Position numbers and translations under genes: made by a program. DNA of 64,000 nucleotides from Megaleporinus macrocephalus (lineage: Eukaryota; Chordata; Actinopteri; Characiformes; Anostomidae): assembly GCA_021613375.1 (NCBI GenBank), contig CM038714.1:41019123-41083122 (forward strand), in the 5' to 3' direction. How positions within the stretch are numbered: the first letter of the stretch is position 1; each line of letters opens with the position of its first letter. This document shows, in pieces, positions 36,440-49,080 of the stretch. The notes under the pieces are model-generated. The model was not told where the DNA came from, ran no database searches, and was given only the letters and a program-made list of their open reading frames with translations.

Positions 36440-37340
36440 GTAAACAATGGTTAATGAATACGGAATGCAATGATTTGCAAATCTCATAGATCCGTATTTT
36501 ACTTTTTACTTTTTACCGTTTCCTGAAAATGACTGACTCATTTAGAACTTGATGTCAGCAGCGCATCTCAAAAAAGTTGGGACAGGTTCATGTCTAGCAT
36601 CGTGTAGCATCTCCTCTTTTTTAAACAACAGTCTGTAAACGTCTAGGAAGTAAGGAAGGCCAATTGCTGGTGTTTCGGTAAAGGATTATTGTCTCATTCT
36701 TGTCTGATGTAGGATTTTAGCTGCTCACCAGTCCGGTAGCCCTGGGTCTTCCTTGCCTTAATTTTCTTTTCATGATGCACCAAAGCTTCTCTATTGGTGA
36801 AGGTCTGGACTGACAGCTGGGCAGTTCAGCAGCCGGACTCTTCTTTTGCAAAGCCATGCTGTTGTGATGGATGCAGTTTGTGGATTAGCATTACGCAAGA
36901 CCTTCACTGACTATGACGTAGTCTGGATTGGAGCATAAGTTGTTCTAAAACCTCCATATACTGCTCAGCATTGATACTTCATTTCTAGATGTGCAAGCTG
37001 CCCATGCCATTGGCACTAATGCAGCCCCAAACCATCAGAGATTGCAAGCTTTTAAACTGTGTGCTTTTTTTTATTTCTAATTTTGATCTGACCTGAGCAG
37101 TTTTCCATTTTGCCTCAGTCCATTTTAAATGAGACGACAGTGCAAGTTCTTATTTATGTTGACTTGTGGCTTCTTTTTTGCATGATACAGCTTTAACTGT
37201 GCATTGCACACTGAATTGTGTTCACAGACAGTGATATCTAATGTTCTAACATAGGTTTTTTTTTAAATGGTAAAATGCCTCACTTTCAACATCTGATATG
37301 TGGTCTATGACATGCATTTCACTGCATTAACTGCATACGT
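36440..37340. mobile_element. Longest copy of the 'AAAAGTTGGGACAG' repeat family
   Basis: The phrases 'CTCAAAAAAGTTGGGACAGG', 'TGATGTAGGATTTTAGCTGC', 'CATGATGCACCAAAGCTTCT' and 'CAGCCCCAAACCATCAGAGA' are all present in order. This is a fish DNA-repeat family whose decayed reading frame runs on the minus strand. The copies at 7915-8395 and 27855-28760 are related. Confidence 0.65.
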
Positions 37341-39114
37341 TCATCAGTAGTTTCTCGGAGAAACGTTTACACAAGTTCAGTCTTGGAAGTTTGTTGCATT
37401 TTCTGCTTCTCTCCATCCAAACAATCCAAATTTACTTGCACATTGATGCAAGGCCTTAAACACCTGAAGGAGAGAGGAAATTGATATTCATTCCTTCCTT
37501 AGGGATGGAAGTACTGTGCTCCATAAGGCTTTGGCAGTCTGTAAGGTCTTGTCTTTTAATGATTTCACCCTTCCTCACATATCACACATGGCAAGTTTAT
37601 AATGCATAACTTATTATTAATAGACATTTTTGACTAAAAATCAAATATAGGGTGGTCTCTTACCATCACAAGCCTCTTCATACAGTTGGGCCTATAAAGT
37701 CAAACACAGACACACACACTTCAAACTTCAATACTGATAAATATGACCTATTAATCAATGGGTTAGTTGTATCTGTAGCTATATAATAGCCAGAGGCAGC
37801 CACTAATGAAGAAGCCGAGTGTGAACAGATGTTCTATTACGAATGTTTCACCTTGTACCTGGAGAAAATAACACCAGCTTCAGTCTGAGGCTGATTCAAA
37901 GCCAATTAACTCTATTTTATTAAACATTAACCTAAACTCCACCCTCAACCTTTAGTCAACTTATCATTGCTAAGCTACTTCATTTGAAAATATTGGAAAT
38001 CCTACACTTCTATAAACAAATGTGATAAAGTAAGTACGCCCAATTAAATTTTAGACATACTGTATGTGGGCATAACCGCATTTGAAAGAGAGAAACATAT
38101 CATTATTTATATTTATCTAATACTATTTACTTAATTAAGTATTTTGCCCATTTCTTTATGCAGAATTCAAATCCCCTTTACAACATTTTGAGCCCTGATC
38201 CTTTCCTAGATATTCAATAGCAAACTTTAGTCTTACCCTGATGTTCTTTTTAGACAGTAAAGGCTTCCACCTGGTGCAACTCTAGTGTAGTTCAAACATA
38301 TGGTAGTTGAATAAACTTTGATATTAACAATAGCAAGAGCTACCTGCAGATCCTGTGATAGAATTTTGGGGTTCTTTGGGGTTCTAATCTGCTCTTGGAT
38401 TAAATTTGCTGAGGTGAATTGGCATAGATGATCTATTAGACAGTGAAATGATTCATTTCTAATATTCTGGATGTCTTGTTAAACCCTACTCATAAGTATC
38501 TACAACTTTCTTTCTTAAGGTCCTATGATAAATGATAAAACCCCATACTCCAATAACAAAGAGCCTACAAGATATTCTTTAAAGCATTTGAAGTAGTGAC
38601 TTATGTCAAGGTGTACTTACGTTTTCCATGCAAGAAAATTGCATTGCTGTTTAATTTCAGTTATATTAACAGAAATGTTCACTTGTTGGATTCTATTTTC
38701 TTTACCTATCATATATCATCATATAAACAGTATCCTTATTAAGGATTTAACACACTTAATTCAGTTGTTTAGAATCATTGATCTTAGTTATTTTTTCTGA
38801 GTAACATCATATAACACAATACATACAAAAACTGTATTTTTTTTCAGAAAACAGCCAGTTTTGTTTTTTTTAGATTTCTCTTTAATGCCCCACCTTAGTT
38901 TTGGAAACTTCCATCACAAGCACACAAGGTATTGAGCAGGTATTAAATGATTAACAAGTAAGTAAAAATAGGTTTAAATTTGGAAATGGTTAAATGAAAA
39001 CTTTAACATATATAATGCCTCTGTTATTGTATTAAAGTTATTTCTATTTATTGCAATCTTAAAATGTAGGATTAACATAAACAACTTTTTAAATACAATA
39101 TATACACTGCCTGC

Positions 39115-39740
39115 TTAAAAAACTGGTTCAATCGAGCAAATACTTCAGAGCCTTTGCCTGTAATGCTTCAGCAGGCAACAAATGTTTATAACTGTAACAA
39201 AGAGTAGCATCACATTTCTCAAACAACCATGTTGGTAAGGTCAGTCACAACAAAAGGCTTCAGATTGCTGGAGAGCATAAAGATTAGACCCATGTGGACC
39301 AATGACTCCAGATTTACTCTATTCCAGAGCCATGGGTAAGAACGAAAACACATGATGCGATGCTCTCATCATGCAGAGATGCGATGCTCTCTGGGGGCAG
39401 TGTTGTGATCTGGGGTTGCTTCAGTTGGTCTGTTCTCAGTTCAGCAATGTGGTAATAAATTGAAGTCAGCTGACCACCTTAATGTACTGAATGACCGGGT
39501 TATCCCCTCAATGGATTTTTTTTCCTCCCCAATGGCACAGGCATATTCTAGGACGACAATGCCAAGATTAATTAGGCTGTAATTGTGAAAGAGTGGTTCA
39601 GGGACAATGAGGAATCATTTTTCACATGAATTGGCCACCACGGAGTCCTTACCACAACTCCACTGCAAGGCTTGTGAAGTGCTGGAGATTGTCAATAGAA
39701 GACCTTGGCCAAAAATGAATGCATCTCTGGATAGGAATAG
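39115..39740 (+). mobile_element. Fossil Tc1/mariner-like transposon (second family)
   Basis: Decayed transposase coding text is recognisable: 'TGGACCAATGACTCCAGATT', 'GTTGTGATCTGGGGTTGCTT', 'AGTGGTTCAGGGACAATGAG', 'GAATTGGCCACCACGGAGTC', and a tail 'AAAATGAATGCATCTCTGG'. The order matches the C-terminal half of a Tc1/mariner transposase. Stops and small deletions break every frame. An extra 14-bp duplication 'GATGCGATGCTCTC' lies near 39355-39390. Confidence 0.7.
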
Positions 39741-39797
39741 ATGTGATGTTGTGTAAGGTTGTCAAACACTGATATGGGCAATGTATGCTGTAATCAA

Positions 39798-39802
<5 letters not shown>

Positions 39803-39841
<39 letters not shown>
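39803..39841. repeat. (AT)n microsatellite
   Basis: An alternating A/T run of about 39 bp. Confidence 0.97.
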
Positions 39842-39845
<4 letters not shown>

Positions 39846-41029
39846 AAGAAGTAAGAATGGCAGTCTACTGTTGGTGTGGACTGTAAATGGATCTAGCTGT
39901 ATAGTATTTTTCCTGCTGTTACTGCAGCAGCTCAGATTTATACCAGTGTAATGACCGTAGCAGCCTGTACACTTAGCTCTTTGTTCAGGGCTCATGCTGT
40001 GCCATAATGTGCAGTTTAATAGAAGGGTTTATTACAGTGCAACCTGACTCTCATTCAGAAATGCTAAGTGAAGTGTGTAGAATCAGACCCTTCAGTGCAG
40101 CGTGTGCATGTTCAAATAGCTCCAGCTACTCAGATAAATAAGCTTTAAACACTGCAGGCTATTTGCTTGAATGAAACACAAATAGCTTCAAGGTGAAACA
40201 TAAACCAATGAGGACAGCTTCAGACAGAGGTTGCTGTGCACTAAAAGTTTAGGGACACCTTGCAATATCTGCTTTTCAACATGTTCTCATTTGTAAAGCA
40301 CTTTGACTAGCTGTGTAGTTTATAAATAGACTTGCCTTGCCTAAAGCTCTCCTCTGATGATCATGCATATTTTCCAGTAGTACTGTCACCATGCCAACAA
40401 CGACAGCTTTTTCAACGACAGCACGTGAATGCAGTGTTGTTACCATGTATGCTTACGGAGTTTTGCTCACTGATGCATTTAATAAGCACTGTATGCCCAT
40501 ATTTTGAACAGAGCACTTTAGGCAGCTTGGGTTTCGTAGTCATGTACCCTACGTCACAAGTGGTTGTTTTTTCCGTGCTGACTAATCAGATCAAAGGGAG
40601 GATGGCCCTTAGTGACACTTGTGATCGGGGGTGGAATTAGTGGCTGCAGTCCCTTTACCTATATAGTTTCACAGATTGAAAACAAGTTAAGCTTCTCTTT
40701 GCTTGCAGTACCACATTTGCCAGTTAATAGCATAACACCTTCTAAAGGCTAAGATCCTTTTTCCACTTGTATCTATCAAATCAATAGCAATCTGGTACAA
40801 CTGATGAGCAGTTAGGATGCTATTGTTGCTTAGGAACAGCAACATGCACAGCCAACACTCATAAATATTGTCAAAAATATGTATTGAGTGTTTTCAGACA
40901 CACTTACTGCTAACAGATATTTAAAATTATGCATAAAACCATTCAATCTTCATTCTAAAAGCTCAATGACTTTAAATACAGGATGCCATCTTTGCCATAA
41001 GTTGGTTTGTGAGATTTCTGCCCGGCTAC

Positions 41030-41646
41030 ATATGCCCCAGTCTACCCTAAGTGCTATTATTGAGAATGGAGAGAATGAAAATGTCTAGGAGCAAAGCAGT
41101 AGACCACACAAATTCAGATAAGGATGGGTTGCCAAGCACTGAAGCACATAGTGTGTGGAACATCAGCACAAGAACTTTGTGTTGGGAGTTTCATGAAATG
41201 GGTTTCTATGGCCAAACAGCTACACACAAGCCTAAGATGCATACTATCCACAATGCCAGGCTTTAACTGGTGTTGTATAAACCGCCAATGAATTTTGGAG
41301 CAGTGGAAAAGTGTTTTCTGAAATGAGGAATAACTCTACATTAACTGGCAGCTTGATGAACAAATCTGACTTTAAAAAAATAGTTTGACGAGTTTGGTTT
41401 GAAGAAACTTCAGTGACCCACACAGAATGCCTCAACCCCACTGAACATCTTCTGTCAAACAGCAGTGCCTGACCTCACAAGTGCTATTGTGACTGAATGG
41501 TTAGTCCTACAGACACACTCCATAATCCTTTGGAAAGACTTACCAGAAATCTATAATTCCATATTAACACCTAAGGTTTTGAAAAGGGATGTCTAGAAAG
41601 CTGATGTCATGGTCAGGTGCCCAAATACTTTTGGCCATATAGTGTA
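41030..41646 (+). mobile_element. Fossil Tc1-like transposon (same family as 21398)
   Basis: Coding remnants appear in order: 'TTTGGAGCAGTGGAAAAGTG', 'AATGCCTCAACCCCACTGAA', 'GCAGTGCCTGACCTCACAAG' and 'CACACTCCATAATCCTTTGG'. The right end 'CAAATACTTTTGGCCATATA' followed by GTGTA is the terminal repeat of the family. The left end is unclear. Several frame breaks; inactive. Confidence 0.72.
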
Positions 41647-41812
41647 TTTACATGCATTTGCACAAAATATTATGTGATGGGAAAAACAAAAATAAAACAT
41701 TCAAATATTTTGAAAGGACTGGTGTCTCAAACTTTTCTCAGACAGTGTTTCGGGTCTGCTCCAAAGGCGCTGTTCATTTAGCTATAAAGTATATTTGATG
41801 AGGCCATTTCTT

Positions 41813-41814
41813 TC

Positions 41815-41854
<40 letters not shown>

Positions 41855-41874
41855 CTCTCTTTCTCTCACTCTCT
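41813..41874. repeat. (CT)n microsatellite
   Basis: A CT-rich run of about 60 bp with interruptions at GTAT and TTCT. Confidence 0.92.
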
Positions 41875-43211
41875 GATCCTGAAGTATTCCCATATGTTAG
41901 CATGTGGGTGGGCCAAGAGTTTGAATTGTTCTGGACCAAAACAAACAGCACGTTTAGATGAAGCCTGGATGAAAAGCCAAGTACTTCAGCCATGGAACAG
42001 GAAATGAGAAGGGTTTTTTTTTTCTGCAATGTACTGATATAAGGTTTCATTCAGTTCATGGTGGAAATTTGAAAAACATGATGCTTTAGATCTGCATAGG
42101 TCCACTGCGTGGTCTTCTGTAATCTTCCTATATCAAACATTTGTTTCTTCTTAAAACCATATTCACATGGTACAAATTATATGTGATAGATCCACAAAAT
42201 TAGAGATACATGCAGTCCAACAAAAAAGAAAACAAGTTTGCTGAGAGAGTGAATCCAACTCCTTCTCTAATTATATCTTAACATGAACTTACTCTCTAAC
42301 CTACAAAGAACATTACAGGGCAGGGGCGTTGCAGGGACATTTCATGGGAAATCTAATTTTCTTTGCTTTGTTGAGCTTGGTGTACAATGTTAACAATGTT
42401 AAAGCTATGTCCAGAGTATGTATTTATCTACTTTAAGTTTCAGCCAAAAGTTTGTAGTGTAGATAGATGCTGCTTCATACTTGAAACGTGTAACAGGATC
42501 CTGCTGTAAGTGTTTACCTTCATTTTGGGCGCACAATAGCTAGTGGTTCAACTTAACTGTAGGAATAAAATGATATGTTAGACTTTATTTCCCACAGTTG
42601 TACTTTACAGGCGTGGGGCACACCAGGCTCACAAGATAATTCTTCACATGTCTGCAAATATGGCCATGCCAACTCAAAGCTGGAAACATTTGAAATGCTG
42701 ACAGAGGTTTTTAAAGTTTCGCAACATACTTTTTAATCTTCTGCCTATGCAGTCCATATATGGAAACGAAAAAAATTGGAATGGAAAAAATAATGCATAC
42801 ATATCAGCCTATATATGAGTCTATTCAGCCTACAGCAGTTTAGCCACTTTTATTCACACACATTGAGAACTCTTTCAGACAATCAGAAGATAATTTATAC
42901 ATATCAGTCTTAAAGACTCATTTCAGCCCATTTAATAATGAATAAGAACGCTTGCATACTTCTCATGTAAAATGAATCGTGACTGTAAATAGATAAATAA
43001 ATCCCCACAAACAATATAAATGGACTACAGGATAAAACAAATTACCACAAAAACTGTAGCATATAACCCAAAGCTGCTATCAAAAAAAAATCCTGAAGGA
43101 AATACCAGCACGTGCAAAGCAAAAGTAAAAATGTGAAATGAAAAAGAGAATGTAAAGATGTTTTGCTAGGTGGTTGCTACTAGTGTGTTGCTTATTGGTT
43201 GTTGCTTGTTT

Positions 43212-43500
43212 TGTCACGTGCTTCTGTCTCTCCGCCCTTTGCCCCGCCTCACGCACCTGTTCCCCATTGATGTTTAGTCTCGTCACCTGTTCCCTCTTGT
43301 TACCCTGTGTTACTTATACCCTGTGTTTGCAGTCTGTCTTGGTTGGTCATTGTCGTGGTCGTGTCGTGTTAGCTCTGTTAATGTATCCAATCTGTTTCTC
43401 CTTTGTTTGGTTTTGGTTTATTAAAAGTATCATTTATTTAAAAGCTTGCGAGTGTGTCCGCTACTCATTCCACTGCTCAGCTCGAATATATACCCTAATA
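43212..43500 (+). mobile_element. Solo-LTR-like unit
   Basis: It begins TGTCACGTGC and contains 'CTTATACCCTGTGTTTGCAG', a C/T-rich body and a late 'GGTTTATTAAAAGTATC', like the R region of fish Gypsy-type LTRs. It is followed by 'GAGTGTGTCCGCTACTCATT'. No coding region adjoins it. Its open frame is incidental. Confidence 0.5.
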
Positions 43501-44425
43501 TAGGGTATTTAAGTGGCTGTTAGAGAGCAAAAAAGGACATACAGGAGTGCATGTCAGTATGCCGGTGGATTAGACATTGAGGGATGAATAAATAACTGGG
43601 AGGAATAAGCGACAAATTAAAAAAATTATAGACAGAAAGACAGAAATGTAGGAAAAAGCAGTACATTGGACTGTCAGTGGAAAACGAACAGTAAAAAGTG
43701 GCATTTTATCCTAGTACCCTGCTTAACCGCCTTGTCGTCAGCTTCCCAGCAGTATGCCAGAAACTGTGCCTTTTCTGCTGTACTCACAATACTATTGTCA
43801 AGCACTAACAGATATGCTTTTGTGAGCATAAATATATTTTTTCTTTTTTTTGGTGCTAAATGTGGGTGAGAACATAGACCTTGTAGAGTTGGAAGAACCT
43901 GGAATGGAATTTATAAACCTATCCAACACTTCATGAAAGCAGAACTCAGGGTAGGTAACAATCGTCAATGTTGTCTGACTGTCAGCAAGCCTTTCATTAT
44001 CCCTATAGGCATTAGCTTTAAATCATATCACTTGGTAAGTAACAAAACATGGTCTGACCCCTGTTGCATTTATAAAAAAACATGCTTCTACATTGTGGTC
44101 AGTAGCAATGTTCTCCTGTGAGGGGCTGTACACTGGTTTGCAGCAGATTCCTTTGCGATCCAACATCAAAAGCTAAATGGGTTGTTCCCAAACGTGTATT
44201 CTCAGTATGAGATCATGTCTGACTCTGTGAGACTACTTGTACCCGACCATAGTCAGGAGTGTGTGGATACAGAGATGAATAGAATGTTGTTATATCAGCC
44301 AGTCAGATGATTTGCACTGTAAAGATCACACTGTGTGCACTATTGAGGCCTTAACTCAAACTCGCCTCTAATGGTCTCAATAATGGCCAGATTTGGGTGT
44401 TGTTTTTAATGTGTGTGCTTTGATA

Positions 44426-44447
44426 TGTGTGTGTGTGTGTGTGTGTG
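44426..44447 (+). repeat. (TG)11 tract 28 bases before the EGF3 acceptor
   Basis: Eleven perfect TG units. Between them and the exon lie TTCCCACATCCATC and a purine-interrupted TATGTGTATCATAG. Confidence 0.95.
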
Positions 44448-44475
44448 TTCCCACATCCATCTATGTGTATCATAG

Positions 44476-44616
44476 ATGTGGATGAGTGCAGGAAAGCCAC
44501 ACACACTTGCTCCCTGGAGGAGACGTGTGTGAACACGGATGGTTCCTACCAGTGTGTGCCTCTCAATGAAAAGTGCGACGTGGGCTTTATTCACAACTAT
44601 AATAGAGAGTGTGTGG
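44476..44616 (+). CDS. fbln2: fbln2 exon: EGF3, probable cassette exon
   Basis: A 141-base, 47-codon exon, phase 1 in and out, so skipping keeps the frame. It reads 'DVDECRKATHTCSLEETC', then 'CVNTDGSYQC' and 'LNEKCDVGFIHNYNREC', with six Cys. The DVDEC start and C-V-N-T-D-G-S-Y-Q-C fit a calcium-binding, beta-hydroxylated EGF. It lies between the 'NGPC' EGF2 and the EGF matching human 'INECVTD'. Human FBLN2 has a variable EGF exon at this place, and its long and short isoforms differ by 47 residues. The acceptor tract is poor (TATGTGTATCATAG) behind (TG)11, in keeping with regulated inclusion. The donor is GTAAGA at 44617. Confidence 0.92.
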
Positions 44617-47229
44617 GTAAGAAGGTTTTTAGCCACCCTCGTTACACCACATCCCTATGGAGCTACTCCCTGGTTTGCCAGAATGAATGCCCTACACACA
44701 CCACCGTTTGTTTTCATACAGTGTCAGGACATGAGGTCATATCTCCCTTGTGTAAATATGTAGATACAATAATAATATATTCCATGTGTATCATATCTAC
44801 AGTACTCTGTCTTATTTTTCATTTCTATTAAGATCTATGACTTTTGCATAATACAGTAAGTACCCGTAACAATAAGGCCATTGTTGTGTATATATATTAT
44901 CAGTGTGTGTCCCATAAACTCTGAATATTCCTGTCCTGAAAATGTACAAAAACAAACACACCCACACTGAGGAAATGCAAAAAGCCCACTGGCATGCTTT
45001 TTGCTTTGAGCTCACATGCATGTGGTCGCATTATGAAGATCAGATTCGCTCAGAATTCTCATCAAAAGCTCTGAGGCTTGAGCGAATTTGTTTTGCATTA
45101 CCCTCATCATAGCAGAAACACGAGGCATCAGGGCATGCCCATAAACGTCACAGGCTATTAAAAATCAATTCCATGCCTGAGGTAGTCTTAGACTGGTCCC
45201 TGCATAGAGAAGCTTGTATGTAAGCTTCTGTGCGGATCGATCACAGAGCTGGTTATTTATTGCTATAGCCGACATGCAGAATTGTTTATGCTTTAATGAG
45301 AGTTATTAACTCTTAGAAGTCTTATCATCGCTCCTAAATTTCTATTACCTCCTAAAGTTTTGTTGGTTTTCTGTGAAAATGTGAAAATAAATAAACATCC
45401 TTTACAGAGAACATACAGTTAAACCTGTGCACAATAATGTACCATATATGTGTTTGTTGCTGGTAACTTTTCAGAATTGATGAATTGGATAATTAAAAAA
45501 AATATATTAAAAATGTTCCTGAAAGGTATGTAAATATAATTCATTGTGTAAACTGAATAGAATGTAACCCAAATTTATTTACATTCTGTTTTTTATCTAA
45601 TTATGTATCTAATTCATTAACTCACTAATTCATTATCTATTGCTGTAATCACATTTACATAGTATAGCTCCAGACTTCTAAGGGCTAATAAGTTGACAGA
45701 CTATTATAAAACTGGCTGGCAGACCAGAGGTAGCTACTAAATTAAAGAGCCAAATTCACTTATCGCACTGAGCTTCCCTTTCAGTCTGTGTTGTGTTTTA
45801 TGGAGAAAATAATGCTCACGGCCTGTAATCCTCACCACTTGCTCTTCAGTCACGCAGTCTCATGCCCACCACTATCAGACTCTCTAAAGTACTTGCCTAG
45901 CCACGCCGATGCATTATTCATAACACGCATGGTCTCCAATGCATTTCAGAGTGGCACATTTTGAAAGGAAGGGTGTCATGCTAAAGTGAGTGACACAGGT
46001 ACATTGTAGTTTATGTGGTGACCAGGGGTTAAACTAGAATTTGAAAGAAAGTAGGATTCTTCACAGTAAGTGTTAATTAAAATACTTTGACCAGGGCTGC
46101 ACTGTATATCGTTGTTAATTGTTATGGTGATATATGCTTTTACTATAAGATTTGTTTACATCTGCTTCATAGTGTTGAGTTTCCAGTTTAAAATGATTTG
46201 CTACTAAGCTAGATGGTAACTAATCAAAGCCCAGCAGGTTGGAAATGTCAAGCGCATTGGCTTGATTAGTCATGTCAATAACTGTTGTATTTCTTTTAAG
46301 TATTATTCATATGGACACTGCATTCAAAATATAAGTCTCATCAATAAAGTAAGGTACTATATTTTAGGTTAAATGGGATTTTTGCCAGTATTCTGTAAAA
46401 TGTCTTTGACCATATTGCAGTTTCGGAAAGGTGGTTAATTGTTCCACTAGCTATTGATGGGAGAAATCACAGTTTAAAAGAGCTGCAACCATGGGCAAAT
46501 ACTTGGATGTATTTCTGAAAAGAGAAAGAGAATTAGATGTCAGTCAAGCTTTTATATAATTTATATTCAAGCAGAAAATAAAATATTGCAAAAAATGTAT
46601 ACTATATGTAATACAGAAGACACCCTTTGTCTGTGAACAGTTGGTTATCAGTTTTAACTTCTTTGTAAGTCTAAAGTAGCTGCTGCTTTCTGTCATGTTT
46701 TGTAGCTACTTAAGTCACTTCAGGCAATTCTGGGTGGAGTCCTGGGGTGTGAGTTTGAATCCAGTAGCAGGTCTGTAGTAGGGAATTTCATTAAAGCCAA
46801 AGCGACATAAACATAATTTGTCTGGTCTAGAGTTTATAAGTATGTTTGCTAGTTAGTGTAATAGCTATCCCAGCTATGATTTTAGCACTTTTTTAAAAAA
46901 TAGCATCTGTAACTTAAAACTTTAGCTGGATAAGATGATAACTAGATAATCTTAGCTACTGCTTGTTATACCTTTTTCCTTTTAAGACAATGTTAAATGA
47001 GTGTAGCGCTTCAGTCTGTCCTTAACTTCATTACAGTTATGACTACTGTTTACCTTTCCTGAAGCCACGGTTGCAATGACTCAGGAAAGTTTCCTTCATT
47101 TAAGTCCAGGTCCAGAGTGAATTTAAATATCAGGAAAAATACTTACAATTTGTCACATTTTCTTTTTTTCTAGAAAGTTTAATTGATCTGAAATGTCAGC
47201 AGAGTGCCTGCCAAGTAATATCCGAGGTG

Positions 47230-48060
47230 GTCAGTAGTAAGAAGCAAATAGAAGCAAGAGTAGCATCACAAGTCAAGTAGGAAGCACAAGTCAAGTTGAG
47301 TGGCGACTTATACCAAGCGATTTTACTGTCATAGACAAAGAAAAAAAGAAAAAGTCTTGCTAGAGTTGAGTCATGCTCGCATCATCTCGATCGTTTAGTG
47401 TGAGGTGGTCAAGACTGCAGGTTTAAGTCGTCCTAGCATTCCGATAAAATCAACTGTGTTTAATATCATCATAAGTCTTAAGTCTTGGCTCATGCAAATA
47501 GTGGAGGAGAAACTGGTGGAGCTGTGGAGTGAGCAAGAGTGCCTCAGAAATCACTAAAGCCCTTGAAATCCCAGTCGAACAGGGCTACAGTGTTTACAAT
47601 TAGTCTACCAGCAAGCCGTACACTTTAGCTGAATATTGCTAGCTTCAATCATATAAATGGGAAATAATCTCAAAAGGAATCTAGTAGCAGTTTTGTGAAT
47701 AGTGACTCTGAAAGACCCCCAGTCTTCGCCAAATCATAGCCTGTGACTAGTCTGTGACTAAAAGTCTGTGACTAGTCTTTAGATGTGAGAGGATGTCAGA
47801 CTTTAGTCTATTAAACGTCTTTTCGTCTGTTCTAGTGTATGGTCAGCATAAGTTAAGTGGGACTATGCAAGCACAAGTCTAAATCAGGTCCCTAGTTAGT
47901 TTAGTCACAAGTCAATTAGGCACAAGTCTGAAAAAACATCAGTCCAAGGCCAGTCACAAGTCAGTTAAGCATGAGTCCAAGTTAATGTGCAAGTCAGGTA
48001 AACAAGAGTCCAAGTCGAATTCCTTGTCAAGTTAAGAGAAAAATTGCTAGGACATTCACT
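47230..48060. repeat. Degenerate CAAGTC-rich tract
   Basis: The words CAAGTC, CACAAGTC and AGTCCAAGT recur dozens of times with drift (for example 47270-47300 and 47925-48030). This is an old tandem-like tract of irregular period. Confidence 0.6.
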
Positions 48061-48984
48061 GACTTGAGTCCTTATCTCTGGTAGCTGCTATCAAACAAAA
48101 CTGTAACTACTTGATTAAAATGTTTTATTTTATTCACAATTTACATACTGTTTTCAACAAATGTGTCCCCAATGTGATTTCAATGTGTCCCCAACTCAAT
48201 GTATTGCATATTTGGTTGTAAAAACTTTATCCACTCCAAGCAAGAGCACAAACTTCAATTTGTATTTCTGAGATATTATTCACTTTCAAGCAAGTCATTT
48301 CACTAATTTCAGTCATTTCAAACAAGCCTCTTTCTTTGGATTTGTCAAAATCCTTTTAAAAATATGTGGATGGGATCCTAGTGAGAGAGAGAAAGAGAGA
48401 GAAATAAGAAAGAGTCCAAGTTTTCCAGGTTCATGAATCACTGGAAATAGCACATGTCCCCAAAGCCCTGCAAACGTTACCTTGGCAAATAAAAAAAAAA
48501 AAAAGGAAACAAGCATGTCCATCAGAGTCAATGCGACAGCAAGCTGGGTGATGTGAACTTTCCTTCACTCCCTGAAACACCAGGAGCAGTTGTTTTTCAA
48601 ACTTAGTGAATAAGGATTCATAGGAGCCAAGGGGGAAATCTTACCTTTTGAATGAAGTAAAAAGGAGATTGAATGCTAGCAACTCACATTTTGTATCTCT
48701 CAGCAGACGTCTCTATCTTTGAGACATCTGCTCACTTAAAGAAGACACTGCAGCATGCATGTTGTATCTCATTTTGGCTTTCTGTGGCCCCATGTGCCAA
48801 AGTGACTCAGGAAGATTATAGACCTTATCACTAAAAGGCTATTTCTTTTTATAAAAGAGATGCAGAACGTAAACATTCCTAGAATTACAATGTTTACGTC
48901 CCAATCCATGCTGTCCATATATGGAAACTAAGCTGCAAAACTAAGCTGAAGTTGTTTTTGGGATGTCACAACAACCAACACAGT

Positions 48985-49080
48985 TTTGTATATCGTTGCT
49001 GTCCGAAGAAAAACATCTCCAACGTCTCCAAAACTGCAACCTTTTTAGCTATTAAAAGTTATTTTGGATCATAAAACTCA
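48985..49080. mobile_element. End fragment of the 'GCTGTCCAATGAAAA' TIR family
   Basis: 'ATATCGTTGCTGTCCGAAGA' then 'AAAACATCTCC' matches the left end of the copy at 6223. No matching right end was seen. Confidence 0.45.

Larger units (their letters stand above)
36105..44475 (+). other. fbln2: Intron between EGF2 and EGF3 exons
   Basis: A phase-1 intron of about 8.4 kb. It holds a long 'AAAAGTTGGGACAG' repeat, two Tc1-like fossils, (AT)n and (CT)n runs and a solo-LTR-like unit. The stretch 37650-39110 shows nothing I recognise. It ends in a (TG)11 run, a short C-rich patch, then TATCATAG. Confidence 0.8.

Noticed and set aside
43174..43503. 109-aa plus-strand open frame.
   Set aside because: It runs through the solo-LTR-like unit.
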